From contig OZ025283.1 of assembly GCA_964019165.1 (NCBI GenBank), positions 2,735,501 through 2,799,500 on the forward strand: 64,000 bases of DNA. Reading direction: 5' to 3'. A program made the translations under genes and the position numbers. Shown piece by piece: positions 1 through 10,759 of this stretch; position 1 is the stretch's first letter, and every line of letters begins with the position of its first letter. This stretch comes from Mastigias papua. Its lineage: Eukaryota; Cnidaria; Scyphozoa; Rhizostomeae; Mastigiidae. The notes below the pieces were generated by a model, which saw only the letters and a list, made by a program, of their open reading frames with translations, was not told the DNA's origin and ran no database searches.

Positions 1-1640
1 AAGCTTTATTTATTTTTAAAACAAAAATATAATTTAGCCTTAATAATCAAGCATGTATGTAACAACCAAAGTTGGTTCTTGTTCACTGTTGCATAGATAG
101 ATAGACAAATCTGTATAACAAGTCACCAATTTATTGAACACACCTGCTCACTGATGCTCAGTATATTTTGAGATGTAGTACTTTTTAATACTTAATTTCC
201 TTTAATGCATAATCATCAAACTATTCAAAGAATTGAAACAAATTAATAGTCTTATGATACAGGGAGGAATTTTTGCTAGGCCAATTCATCATTTCCATGG
301 TTGCTTGTTTACAATAATGTTGGATATCTTATTCAGTACAAATTACCTATGTGTATTAAATAATTTCAAAAGGGATATTATCACTGTCTTTCCACTCACT
401 GAAACAATACTTTGTATTTCTGTAAGTGGAAAATTGACTGTCTTTTAATGAGGCTGCATTGTACATGAAAATCTTGTGTTTTTCCAGCCACTAATGGGTG
501 ACATTTGCCAAATAATACATTGATAGTACCAAAGACTTCAAGTTTCTTGACATGAATGTACCCCACAAAAAGAATGCTTGGACTTTTTAAAACAAAACAA
601 AAAGTGTATCTTAACTTTCATCAAAAATTGTCAATATTATGTGCCACATCAGTAAGAATTCCTAGAGACTTCTGGAAACATTATTCAGTTTCTCAAAATA
701 GCAAATATTAATCAATATGGTGTTGAAGTTTGCTTCAGTTACAAGTTTATTGTTCTGAAGGAGAGGTACAGTTTCTTCTTACTAGAATTTTTTTTCCAGT
801 GATGGATGAAATGCCTCTTACATAATCATCTACTCTATGACATGTCTTGTGATAAGCATCTAGGAATGGAGTATTATACTGATACCAAGATTATTGTTTG
901 TCCTTTAAGCTTTGCATCAATGCACTGCTGAACAGCTGCAAGTAAGTGCTGCCTAATATATTGGTAATAAATCAAATGAAGCTACCGAGCTGAAGCAAAA
1001 TAAAGTAGGTTATTGAGTTCCTCAAATCATATTGAACCGGGGTTTTGGATTCTGCTGTGATTCCTTGAATCTTGTGCCAGAGTGCATGCTATACAGTATG
1101 TATTCGGGCCAAGAGTCCTTGACGCCTGTTAAATCTTCATGTAGTGCTGATTTGATCCCCAAAAAACTTTCGGAGTGTAATTTGTTGTTGTACGGCGGCA
1201 TACTTTAACAAGAAAACAGACTGGGTGGATGAGCGATGCACTCTTCTGAATGAGCGATGCAACAATACATCAGGAAGCACATGACAGCGACCAGTGTACA
1301 GTTTGCACTTATACACTAAATTCCCAATGTGCTGTTATCCATTTCTTAATGTTAAATCAGAATCAATGCCATGATTTTGTACTTTTAGTCGAAACCAATT
1401 TCATCGCAGCAAGCTGTCTAGGCCTTCGTACGGCTAGTTATGCTATAAGCCTCGAACTGACAACGAGTTTAGAGGTGTACAAGTTTTACAATCCGCGCCT
1501 CGAAAACAACAAAGGCGCCGACGCGAGTGTCCCTTCTGCCTATTATCTATTCTGTGGTACTGGTCTCAGTAGACACAAGACGATCCAGGAGTGGCTGGTG
1601 AGGTGGATTGAGATGTTGATGTGACAGCAGCAGGAGATAG
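1..1640. other. AT-rich stretch, no gene recognised
   Basis: I see no recognisable coding region, RNA gene or structured repeat in this stretch. The longest open frames (72 codons at 233-448, 124 codons at 1250-1624) show no motif that I know. Base composition becomes visibly richer in G and C from about 1500 onward, marking the approach to the GC-rich block. Confidence 0.5.
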
Positions 1641-1658
1641 CAGCCCAGCAACAGCAGC

Positions 1659-2536
1659 ATGGCGGCGGCGGTAACAGTAGGAGAAAGTGTGCCACGGGAG
1701 GTAGGATAGACGGGGTTGGGGGGGTCAGTTGTCCCGTCAGTCGAGACTAAACTCTTAAAGTTCATGTGTCCCTCGGTCTATCAGACCGAACTCTTTGTTT
1801 TTCTGTACGATATTTTTACCAGTTACGGGGAGAACGAGCGCGAGGCGTCCATAACCCTGGTGCCCTCGGTGGTCAACAGTCCACGTTTGGCGATTGTCAC
1901 TCCTTCAAGATAGAGGAGATCAAAGAGGGTACCAACCTGAGCAGACTGAACAGGCAGAGTATGATGGATTTTGGTAAGCACACCTGTAGCTCGTACGTTT
2001 CGGCTCTGTCCAAATTCCACACTAAGTATGTGGTGCAACCCCTTAATTTTCTGAGTACCAAGTACAACCTGTTGGAGAGTGACATGAGACTGAGATGGGA
2101 GGGGGGTGTGAGCGTCCCGTCATCGTCCTCTCCTCGACCCTTGGGGGATGTAGTAGATCTGTCCTGTGATGCGCTAGCCGCAGAGGCCGCGCTGTCCCGG
2201 GACCCCAGTAGGCGCAAGGCCACTCTAACCAGGGCGTACATCAGATATCTAGAGGAGAAAACCGGGCAGGCGGGCTTCGAGGGGGGTCTATTACTGTCTG
2301 ACGACGCACGTCATGTCACTGTTACCACTGCCGCGGCTGCCGACGTGTCCGTGGTGGACGATGACATTCAGCAGCTCCTGTGCAGTCTGTTTCCAGATAA
2401 TAGAGAGTTTACGATTCACGACCTTGCCCAAGACGGCGACCCTTGGAGGCCTGTGAAGGAGTATGGTCGCACCGTCTCGAGACTATTGGTTACGAAAACA
2501 GCACCAGGACGTCAACGCTGTAAATTTGGCGCGTAA
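1659..2536 (+). pseudogene. Broken GC-rich gene of unknown family, left part of GC-rich block
   Basis: I do not recognise this protein. An ATG at 1659 opens a frame that meets an in-frame TAG at 1707-1709. The same frame stays open to about 1910, and the coding signal then appears to continue in the next frame, open to 2536, so at least one stop and one frameshift are present. The deduced product is acidic, without evident signal peptide or membrane segment. Codon use is strongly GC-biased, unlike the AT-rich DNA on both sides, which suggests a foreign origin. A conserved-looking segment near residues D-G-D-P-W-R-P recurs inverted at 5996-6056. The last 25 or so codons may already be Harbinger or junction DNA. 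A relic of a large DNA virus is one possibility; a host gene relic is another. Confidence 0.4.
2401..2461 (+). repeat. Left copy of a 61-bp inverted segment
   Basis: This segment matches the reverse complement of 5996-6056 with only a few mismatches. It is open in both strands at both places. Similarity stops abruptly on each side. The pair lies just outside the intact Harbinger genes, so it is either an inverted paralogous fragment of the GC-rich block or a very long decayed end of an element. Confidence 0.75.
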
Positions 2537-2559
2537 ATATAAACCTGCCTCAGAGCATC

Positions 2560-3648
2560 ATGGAAGCCAACGCTGAACTCAACGATTTGATTCTGGAGTT
2601 GTATTATGACGATATTCTTGATGACAATGATGTAGTATTGCTGTTAGATGGTCAAAGGCATAGAAGAAATCTCCATTTGGAACAACCATACTGGCGGTAT
2701 CCGGCATTTGACCTTGAACGAATGGAGGATCATGAGTGTAAAGTTGAATTTCGATTCACTAAAAGGGAAATATACCAGCTAGTTGAAACATTTGAGTTAC
2801 CAGAGCAGATAAGATGCTACAATGGCACTGTATTGAATTCTGTAGAGGCCTTGTGTGTCTGTCTCAAACGTTTTGCCTACCCTTGCAGATATGTGGACTT
2901 GATTCCGAGATTTTCTAGGCCAGTTCCCCATTTGAGCATGATTGCCAATATGGTAACTGATAGAATTTTCAACAGGTTTCAACACCTGCTAGAAAATCTT
3001 GACCAACCTTGGCTATCCCCACAATGCCTGAAACTGTTTGCAGATGCCATTCACAATAGAGGAGCAGCCCTAGAAAACTGCTGGGGATTTGTGGATGGGA
3101 CTGTGAGGCCAATCTGTAGACCAAGTAGAAATCAACGAGTGGTGTACAACGGGCATAAGAGAGTACATGCTCTGAAATTTCAGTCCGTGGTAGCGCCAAA
3201 TGGCCTTATAGCAAATTTGTATGGACCTGTTGAGGGAAGACGACATGACAGTGCACTTTTGGCAATGTCAGGACTCCTTCCCCAACTAGAGCAGCATTCT
3301 TTTGGACCAGACGGAGAGGCTCTATGCATATACGGTGACCCTGCATACCCTCACAGAGTTCACCTTCAGCGTACTTATGAGAGAAGAGCTCCCTTAAGTG
3401 CTGAACAGCAAGCCTTTAACCTGTCAATGAGCCAGGTCAGAGTCTCTGTTGAGTGGGTATTTGGAGACATTATTAACTATTTTAAGTTCACAGACTTTAA
3501 AAAAAATCTAAAAATTGGTCTCAGCTCTGTTGGGAAAATGTATTCTGTCTGTGCTTTGCTGCAAAATGCCTTGACATGTCTTCATGGTTCAAATACAGCA
3601 GAATACTTTAACCTACCTCCACCAGCCCTAAATGAGTACTTTTTGTGA
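2560..3648 (+). CDS. PIF/Harbinger transposase (HARBI1-like, DDE_Tnp_4)
   Basis: The 362-residue product is a nuclear DDE transposase that would cut and rejoin the ends of its own transposon. An N-terminal helical region (about residues 60-150) precedes the RNase H-like catalytic core. Catalytic acids are visible at D179 (motif FVDGT), D260 (motif YGDPAYP) and E298 (motif VEWVFGD), with the family motif RRHDS at 227-231. Length is in the normal range for the family and no stop or frameshift interrupts it. The ATG at 2560 is the first in frame; the GC-rich ORF ends only 24 bases upstream, so a true 5' exon or longer leader could exist. The convergent Myb/SANT gene downstream is its expected partner. 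The product could be active. Confidence 0.9.
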   Translation: MEANAELNDLILELYYDDILDDNDVVLLLDGQRHRRNLHLEQPYWRYPAFDLERMEDHECKVEFRFTKREIYQLVETFELPEQIRCYNGTVLNSVEALCVCLKRFAYPCRYVDLIPRFSRPVPHLSMIANMVTDRIFNRFQHLLENLDQPWLSPQCLKLFADAIHNRGAALENCWGFVDGTVRPICRPSRNQRVVYNGHKRVHALKFQSVVAPNGLIANLYGPVEGRRHDSALLAMSGLLPQLEQHSFGPDGEALCIYGDPAYPHRVHLQRTYERRAPLSAEQQAFNLSMSQVRVSVEWVFGDIINYFKFTDFKKNLKIGLSSVGKMYSVCALLQNALTCLHGSNTAEYFNLPPPALNEYFL

Positions 3649-3934
3649 TTTTCTATGTAGGTAAATTTGATAAAGTCAAAATAAATCATTGGAATTTCCT
3701 GTTATACTATAGACTACAAGATGATCTTCAAAATCAAACTTCACAATGTGCTATGTCCTAGCATGCCCTTATTAAGAACAGCTTGTCTTGAGAATAGAAG
3801 ACTAATGGCATGCAAAAATTCATTAAGAGCAATGGCAATTATTGACTCTATTGCTAGTTATGTGAATTAGGATATACCCAAAAAAAGGCTACTTGTGACA
3901 AGTGGATATTAAATTTTCAATTACAAATATAACT

Positions 3935-4666
3935 TCATTTTTTAAGTTGCTCAAACAATGATAGAATTGCCTGATTCTGCTGCTGTAGCTGCAAAAGCAA
4001 AGCTTTTTGAAAGTTCTGCTGCTCCATTATCATTGCCAATAGCCTTTCATCTCTTTTCTCCCTTTCTCCCTGTTCTCTTTCTTTTAGCATCAGCTCTCTT
4101 TCTCTCAGCTCCAGTTCCTCTCTTTTCAATTTTAATTTATCTCCTCTGTAGCTGAACTCCCTTTCACTCTTCTCCTTAAAAAGCTCCATATGCCCTGTCT
4201 CTATTCCAATTCTCCTTTTCTTCCTTAAACCTTCACCCAACTCTCTGTCTCTGGTCTCAGCCAATCTTTCCATTGACCTCTTTCTTATACTTTCTGCTGT
4301 TTCTTTCTCTTTCTCTGCCTGTCTTTTCTTGCCTTCATCAACTTTTTCTATTTCTATCTGAGCCCCTTCACTCCTCTCTATAATACTCTCTACTGCCTGA
4401 TCTAATTCAGTTGGCTCTGGGTTTGTCCCACTTTCTCTCTCTTCTGCAGCCATTTTTCTTTTATAGGCTCTCTCAATAACTGCAAATCTGTCCCTAACTC
4501 CCCTCTGATTTACTGAGAATCTGAGCCCTGTACAATTTTTATTTAGGTTGTTGGCAATCTTGTCCCACACCTGGCCTTTTTCTCTTGTGCCAGCTTTATA
4601 CCTAAATGGCTCTTCAACTAAAATTTCTCTGCACAGCATAATATCATGCTCATACGTCCAAGCCAT
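3935..4666 (-). CDS. Myb/SANT-like accessory protein of Harbinger transposon
   Basis: About 243 residues from the ATG of MAWTYEHD, chosen because it begins the Myb/SANT-like domain; the frame is open 10 codons further up. The N-terminal 80 residues have the aromatic and helical pattern of the Myb/SANT module (W-x-Y-E-H-D, then G-Q-V-W-D-K-I-A, then G-V-R-D-R). The rest is a highly charged coiled coil rich in K, R and E, ending in a glutamine-rich tail. In Harbinger elements such proteins bind the transposon ends and help bring the transposase into the nucleus. The gene converges on the transposase at 2560-3648. It is intact. A decayed homologue with clear residue-by-residue similarity lies at 35550-36155. 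Confidence 0.85.
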   Translation of the reverse strand: MAWTYEHDIMLCREILVEEPFRYKAGTREKGQVWDKIANNLNKNCTGLRFSVNQRGVRDRFAVIERAYKRKMAAEERESGTNPEPTELDQAVESIIERSEGAQIEIEKVDEGKKRQAEKEKETAESIRKRSMERLAETRDRELGEGLRKKRRIGIETGHMELFKEKSEREFSYRGDKLKLKREELELRERELMLKEREQGEREKRDERLLAMIMEQQNFQKALLLQLQQQNQAILSLFEQLKK

Positions 4667-4730
4667 CTTAGGTCTACAGAAAAGATATAATTTCATAGCT
4701 GAGATAAGGAAAGAAAGATATTGTTCATAG

Positions 4731-5206
4731 CTGCCAACTTTATAGAGTAATAGTATCTTTATGCATGCACTTAAACATAATTACATACCAGCTCATCTGC
4801 CATATCAGGGAAGCAGGTTGAGCATAAAAAATGTCAGAGGGAAATTTGGGAATTGGGCTAGTGCTAGAGACAACCAGAGAAATATCAGTGAGAAGGTTTA
4901 TCTTTGTTTCTTCAATCAATCAATTTACCTAATAAGCACAAAAAACTGGTGACAAAATAAATTGTGTCCATACTCAAATTGTTGGTTTTAATTTTTCATG
5001 GAGGTAGAGCACACTTTGCTCCAATAAATGAAGGTTTGCATAAATAAAATAGCATTATGACAAGCATATCATGTGGTGCTTGCTCAGGACTGCATCAGAG
5101 AAAACTCTAGGAAACATCAGGAAAATGACATCCCTGATTTGGCAGAAACCCTGCATACTTACATACATACATAAAATATAAGTTGGGATATGCCTGACTT
5201 TAGTCA
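4731..5206. other. No gene seen
   Basis: AT-rich DNA next to the Myb/SANT gene. It may include the far end of the Harbinger element, but I could not define a terminal repeat. No convincing coding frame is present. Confidence 0.5.
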
Positions 5207-5214
5207 GCCTGAGG

Positions 5215-5348
5215 CAGGGGCGGATCTAGAGCTTGGCTTTGGGGGGCCATAATTGACTTTGTCATGTGAAAAGGTTCTTAATACTATTGTTCCTATAGCA
5301 AGCATTGCCATTTTGGTGGGGCCATGGCCCCCCTTGGATCCGCCCCTG
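5215..5348. mobile_element. hAT-type MITE with 8-bp target duplication
   Basis: A 134-bp non-coding element has terminal inverted repeats beginning CAGGGGCGGATC and ending GATCCGCCCCTG. It is flanked by a perfect 8-bp direct repeat GCCTGAGG at 5207-5214 and 5349-5356. TIRs of the CAGGGGCGGAT type and 8-bp duplications are characteristic of hAT non-autonomous elements. It carries no gene and would depend on a transposase elsewhere. Confidence 0.92.
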
Positions 5349-5356
5349 GCCTGAGG

Positions 5357-5960
5357 ACTGATATTGACCTGCCTTCAAAGCACACAAAATAATACCTTAT
5401 CAACTATTTTTATTGATCTTCACTATGAATGAGATACTCAATTACATACAAGACACATACCTATGTATTTATATGCCACATGATTGTATGAAAATGGTAC
5501 CAACAAAGAACTTGTTTCTATCTTCTGCTATACTTTACTTTACATTGGAATTTAAGTGTATGCATATGCTGTAGCTACATAGACATTTCGCAATAGTTGT
5601 TTGCTCACTAGAATATGACATTTAAACTGAATAGTTCTCAGTAAAGAAATCTAATAAGTTTAGAAGTTCATTTCTTGATTTACAAACATTTGGTTCTGCT
5701 TGGTAACACTGGCAAGTGATTCAGACAATGATGAAGCCATCTTTCGTACGCCAGTGATGAGTAGTAGAAAAGCTAAAAAGAACAATTTTACGCGAATTGA
5801 CGTTAAATAGTAGCAGCAAAATAGCAATCAAGCATTCCTTTATCACAACGAATGTACCACGATATAAAATAAGCCAAAATGATGACACATTCAATGGTAC
5901 TTACCAACGTTGTGATCAAGACGTCAAAACTCTTCAAGCAGCGGCGTGGAATTTGGCAGG
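5357..5960. other. No gene seen
   Basis: AT-rich sequence between the MITE and the right part of the GC-rich block. No coding pattern or strong repeat was found. The composition change toward the GC-rich block occurs near 5930-5980. Confidence 0.45.
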
Positions 5961-5995
5961 ACAGTGCTATTGCAAAGGAGATGACCCTGACCGCG

Positions 5996-6056
5996 CTCGT
6001 TCACAGGCCTCCAAGGGTCGCCGTCCTGGGCACGGTCGAGAATCGTAAACTCTCTA
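5996..6056 (-). repeat. Right copy of the 61-bp inverted segment
   Basis: This is the reverse-complement counterpart of 2401-2461. Read on the minus strand it encodes the same D-G-D-P-W-R-P stretch as the left copy. Read on the plus strand it lies inside an open frame at 5879-6256 that continues into an acidic, serine-rich stretch, so the true coding strand is undecided. Confidence 0.75.
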
Positions 6057-6336
6057 CTGGTGTTATGGAGGAGGTACCGCAGCCGCCGGAGAGGGAGGAG
6101 GGACGAGGCATGTACTTGAAGGAGAGAAGCAGGTGTGCCAGTGATGGCGGCTACGACAGCAGCGACGATGGCAGCAGTGTCGCCACCAGCACCGACGAGG
6201 ATGGTCTGACAATGGGAGTGGTGTGCCGGCTAAACAGATTGGTGTGTTTACAGTAGGATGGGCGGTGAGGAGACAGGAGATGGCATCGCGATGACAAGGT
6301 GGGAGGTGACGAGGTGGTGCCCGGGGCCCAAGGGGA

Positions 6337-7116
6337 ATGACATGCCGGGCATTTGGATCCATGCTCATGTCCAACCTGTACGACAAGAGGCAGTCGGCTC
6401 TGAGCCGACTGATGAGCGATTTCAAGACGGATGTGAACGACATACACGCCGTGCTGGAGTCGGTCTTTCGACACTTCTCATACTACGACACCCTGGCGGC
6501 GGTCCCGGCAGATCTGATACAAGGGACCTGTTCCAACCTGGTTCACAGCAAGTACGTCGAGGCCAACGAGTTGCCGCCGTCCTCTGCCAACAAGACCAGA
6601 CGTCACGCCATGTTCGACATGGGCGCCCAGGGTAACATATCCCAGTTCCTGAGTCCCTTCTGATCGGGAGGTGCGGCACAGACGAGCAGATTGGGAGGGG
6701 GCCACATGGCCCTGCACATCAGCAGACTCAGAGACGTCAATCTACCCTCGATGAGACACATCATAGCGCTGAGGGGGAGCGGACTGGACGGGGTGCATGA
6801 CGACAGCACGAGACTGCACAACACTGCCCTGGGGTTGCCGTGGTCTCCCAAGAGCAACATAGAGATTTGCCGAGATGTCCATCAGAGGTACCTGGCGCAG
6901 CTGACCGCCAGCAAGGACTTCAGCTCCAACTACAAGTGGGACTTGTGGAACGAGTACACGGAAGACCTGTTTGCCAACGTCCTGGCCACGGTGCGATTTC
7001 ACAAGACCATGCACAAGGAGGAAAAGGAGAGGCGACGGTGGAGGGAGACGACAGACAGCAGGATGGCCGGTCGTGAGTGGCTGATACCACCAGGCCACCA
7101 GGGTCAGATGAGATGA
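6337..7116 (+). pseudogene. GC-rich broken ORF of unknown family, right part of block (a)
   Basis: I do not recognise this protein. The frame is open from 6337 to 7116 apart from one TGA at 6661-6663, so about 260 residues were encoded. The product is mostly helical in appearance and basic, with an arginine/glutamate cluster near the end, and lacks obvious signal peptide, transmembrane or zinc-binding motifs. G+C is far higher than in the surrounding genome. It is followed after four bases by a second long frame (7121-7981), a compact arrangement more typical of viral genomes than of animal genes. A large DNA virus origin is an inference; no hallmark viral motif was identified. Premature ATGs in other frames are shadows. 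Confidence 0.4.
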
Positions 7117-7120
7117 GAGC

Positions 7121-7981
7121 ATGTCATCACGGTCCACCAACGCCGACACGATGTTGATCAGCACGACTACAGAGGAGGAACTGTATCAGGATCAGATGGA
7201 GGAGGACGACGACAGCACCAGCAGCAAGGTCGCAGCAGCAGCTGTGCTGCCCCTGACGTCACCAGCCTCCTGCATGACTGACAAGATGGACGACGAGGAC
7301 ATTAGGTTCTTCAGCAGAGACCGTCTGGGAGTGCGCAGGGGTCATGTGAACTGGGAGAGTCTGGAGTGTCTGGATTGGAGGCTGAACCTGAGGTGCGTCG
7401 TGGAGGACGTGCTCGTGCCAGCCTACATTGAACAGACTATGGAGTGCCACTGCAGGTACCTCAACATGTACAAGCAGTGTATATTTGGCTACAGGTCGTC
7501 CCAGGTGCCCTCCGCCTCTGCGCAGAGAGCCAGAGAGATACCTGTGGTGTACGAGCGGGAGTAGGGGCACACCATGCTCCACTTGGAGGATCAGATCTGC
7601 GAGGGAAACTGTGAGGAGATGCTGACCCACAGCTCCGACAGGGCTGTCATAGAGAGATCGAAAGTCGGGTTCCCGCACACCTTTGAGTTGGCCGAGAGGA
7701 GGATCTACTGGGTGGACTCGTACAACGTGATGTACTGTCCAGGGACCAGAGGTCTGGACAAGGAGGTGAGCGAGCTGGCGGATTTTGGCAAGCAGTACCG
7801 GGACACGGTGCAGTTCATGACCCTGACGAAGGCGGTGGTGGAGATGATGACCCGGACGAAGAACACGTATCTGACCTCTGACTACCTGCAGTACGCCTAT
7901 CCGACCTACCAGTTCTACAACTGGATCCCCAACCAGGACATTGGTTGTCTTGCCGGTGCGAGTGCTGTGGCCTCAGAGTGA
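7121..7981 (+). pseudogene. GC-rich broken ORF of unknown family, right part of block (b)
   Basis: The frame is open from 7121 to 7981 except for a TAG at 7562-7564, giving about 285 residues. It starts with a serine/threonine-rich acidic stretch, followed by a region rich in cysteine, tryptophan and tyrosine after about residue 60. No known domain is recognised. It begins 4 bases after the end of the preceding frame, with no intron-like gap. G+C is high until about 8045, where AT-rich DNA resumes abruptly. The single stop suggests decay of an older gene, or a short read-through boundary between two genes. Origin from a large DNA virus or a giant mobile element is possible; I have no direct proof. 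Confidence 0.4.
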
Positions 7982-8202
7982 GGCAGGATGGCGGAACCGT
8001 CATGAGGATACAATCCCGTACCGTATGACATTATGACCGGGGTGTAATTCTTCAAAGTTAGTTGAGATTTCTGCTGAGCATGGATGTAATAGTACATGTG
8101 CGATGCTTGTGCAATATCCTCCTATCTAGGTATATATAAATATATATAGGTACATGTTCCAAGTTCAAACCTAAGTACAGCAGCAATAGAAAATGAGAGA
8201 TA

Positions 8203-9062
8203 ATGGCAAGGTTACCAAACAAAGCTGAATTCTCAGCAATCATGCTGCAGACCTTGTTCCCGTATTTTGAAGGGAATACTAACACAACACCTGTCTGGTG
8301 CAGGGCAAATGATCTGTTATCCTCCCAATATTATTGTGGGACATGTGGGGCTATTTGTGTTGACACAGTTAGCAGACAGCAAAGTGACGACCAGGTATGG
8401 CACTGCACAGACAGAGGTTGCCACACAAAATTCAACATGCGGAGGGGTAGCTTTTTTGAGGGAACTCATTTGCAACTGTGGAAGATCCTCTGCTTGACCT
8501 ATTTTTCGAGTATCACTTTTGGAAGAAGCAGAGACTTGTCACAGTTGCAAATCATGAAAGAGCTGGAGATCAGCAGCAAGAAGGAGGGTGTCAACTGGAA
8601 ACACTTCTGCTGTGATGTTTGTGTCTCATTTTGTCTTAACCACTCTCAACAACTTGGCGGTGTAGACCGGGTGGTTGAGATTGATGAGACTCTATTTGCA
8701 AGACGTAATATAATTGTGGCAGAGTTGTTTCTGAACAATGGATTTTTGGAGGATATGACCCAGTCGACATAAAATGGTTCATGGTTCCTGTGGTGCGACG
8801 GGATGCCGCAACACTGCTGCCAAGTATACAAAAGTAGGCTTTGCCTGGCACTATGGTGCATTCCGACATGTGGCAGGCATACAACCAGCTGGCAGAAATT
8901 GGCTACCAACATGGTACAGTGAACCACCCTCTTCATTGTGTGGACCCAGCAACAGGTGTCACAAACAACTGTGTGGGGGCCATATGGCAAAGAGCAAAAA
9001 GCAAGCATAAAGCACAGCACGGTCCAATGACCAGAGACATGAGTCATGAGATCATTGCGTAG
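8203..9062 (+). pseudogene. Merlin (IS1016/ISXO2-like) transposase, broken
   Basis: The N-terminal part has a zinc ribbon (C-G-T-C, then C-T-D-R-G-C) followed by the family stretch FNMRRGSFFEG, then the first catalytic region VVEIDETLFARR. Near 8700 the reading frame shifts; the second part (WIFGGYD, then HSDMWQAYNQL with the second acid) is open in another frame with one TAG at 8835-8837. The usual final glutamate region reads N-C-V-G-A-I-W, so the third acidic residue seems lost. The order zinc ribbon, EIDE, GGYD, HSD, TNN is that of Merlin transposases related to bacterial IS1016. The gene is dead from one frameshift, one stop and this substitution. Terminal repeats were not found. Confidence 0.85.
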
Positions 9063-9591
9063 AAGTCATGTGGCATCAGAGGTTTGTAACTGTAGTTAGT
9101 AGTATTATAGTGCATTATATATCACTTTTCCTGTCCTGCTTATGTCCAATCCCCAACCCATAGTTAACAAAATCCTCCTATATCTGTAAAACATTGTCTC
9201 CTACCCCTGATATCCCTGTTTGTGGACCATGGTGGTGTTTCTGATTCACATGTAGTGTTTGCATGTTGCAGTTTGCTAGATTGCCTTTGCATTGTAAATG
9301 GTACCTGAATATTCCCCTAAGATCTCTTGTTACAAATCCCATTATATTCCTGCCAGTAGTGGATTGTCCCTCTACTACATTGCCCAATAACAGCTGTCAC
9401 TGTGCAACATACCCCTCCCCTCTTGCAATCCAAGTTTTTTTCCTCCTCCATATGACAACACAAGCCCCTTAACTCTGTCCATATGGACAGTACTTTCATT
9501 GTAGGTGCTACATAACTGTGCAATATAGCGATAAGTCCATTAGTAGCCTCCTTGAGGCTTCATTTTGGTATTTATAGTTATATGGATAGGC
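9063..9591. other. No gene seen
   Basis: Region downstream of the Merlin relic. It has no recognised gene and may include the end of that element. Confidence 0.45.
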
Positions 9592-10448
9592 ACAAGAACA
9601 AGTAATGGAGAATAGCTTAGCACTCATTTATCACCCACCGACATATTTAATCATAAACTGTAATGTAGTGTTTGTTTACATTGTACCATTGGTTATGTAG
9701 AGGGGTATCATTGACAAATAATGAGGAAAAGTCTTAGCTACCACCATTGTTCTGGTTGTATGTAATTGTAATTGTCCAACATATTATCTTCTTTTATCAT
9801 CTCCATAATTTCTGACAGTATAAAAATATATCTTCGTCATCATTGCCATACATTATTGACATGGCTGTGCTTTACATAGCACACAATACTTTTCCCCAGG
9901 GGTGTACCATGATGATCAAGTTCACCGGGAGCATTTAGTACAGTTGCGTATTATGGGATGTTTACAACTCCCTGCCATAAATTTACCCAGTTCAATAATC
10001 AATACTGATGCAACACTGCTTTCTAGGGGTACACTTTTGCAATGCACTCTGTCTCTGTCTTGTAAATGTTTCTCAAAATTTCCTTACTTTTCAGCTCTTT
10101 TTACCTTATATGCCATGCAAGACATTATATGAAAATGAAATCAACTAATGAACAAGAACAAGTAATGGAGAATAGCTTAGCACTCATTTATCACCTACTG
10201 ACATATTTAATCATAGCTTTACTATAGTGTTTTTTACATTGTGCCATTGATTATATATTATGAGATGTTTATAACTCCCTGCCGTAAATATACCCAATTC
10301 AATAATCAATATCGATGCACAAACGGTGTTGAGCAGTACACTTTTGCAATGCACTCTGTCTCTTTCATAAATGTTTCTCAGAATTTCCTTACTTTCCATC
10401 TCCTATTTTTCTTACATACCATATATGTCATTATATGCAAATGAAATG
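9592..10448. repeat. Imperfect tandem duplication
   Basis: Segments 9592-9696 and 9951-10140 recur in the same order at 10152-10254 and 10258-10448 with moderate divergence. The second copy lacks about 250 bases present between the two parts in the first copy. No gene is contained. The pattern fits an old tandem duplication followed by a deletion in one copy, or an insertion in the other. Confidence 0.8.
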
Positions 10449-10759
10449 AACTGAAGGTACACTTGTTTGATATACAATAACACTGCTCACCATGTCAGTA
10501 GTTGCTATGTATGTAGCACCTCCAGCACTTAGCCCACCCTGCTTCCAAGGCTTCCCATAGCCAGATAGAGGCTGTATCAATAAAGGGTCATTATTGTCAG
10601 TACGATAAAGGTTGTTTGGTGCCATAATGTCGCCTGTGATCTATGGCAGAGCCAGCTCACAATAACTACAACAACTTTGGCGCCAAGGATGCACAACAAG
10701 CTCCATTTTGTTAGGAATATGGTAAGTGTCATATTCACACATGGTAAGTGTCTTCATTA

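Larger units (their letters stand above)
2550..4730. mobile_element. PIF/Harbinger transposon with both genes intact
   Basis: The unit contains a DDE transposase on the plus strand and a Myb/SANT-type partner on the minus strand in tail-to-tail order, the standard Harbinger plan. Both frames are uninterrupted, unlike nearly every neighbour. I could not find the terminal inverted repeats or a 3-bp TAA/TTA duplication, so the limits given are only the coding extent. The element sits between the two parts of the GC-rich block. Confidence 0.75.

Noticed and set aside
233..448. Small ORF of 71 codons near the left edge
   Set aside because: No motif, no conserved pattern, hydrophobic composition expected by chance in AT-rich DNA.
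6063..6860. Several minus-strand ORFs in the GC-rich block
   Set aside because: They are shadows of the plus-strand frames at 6337-7981; composition is proline/histidine/cysteine noise typical of antisense reading of GC-rich coding DNA.
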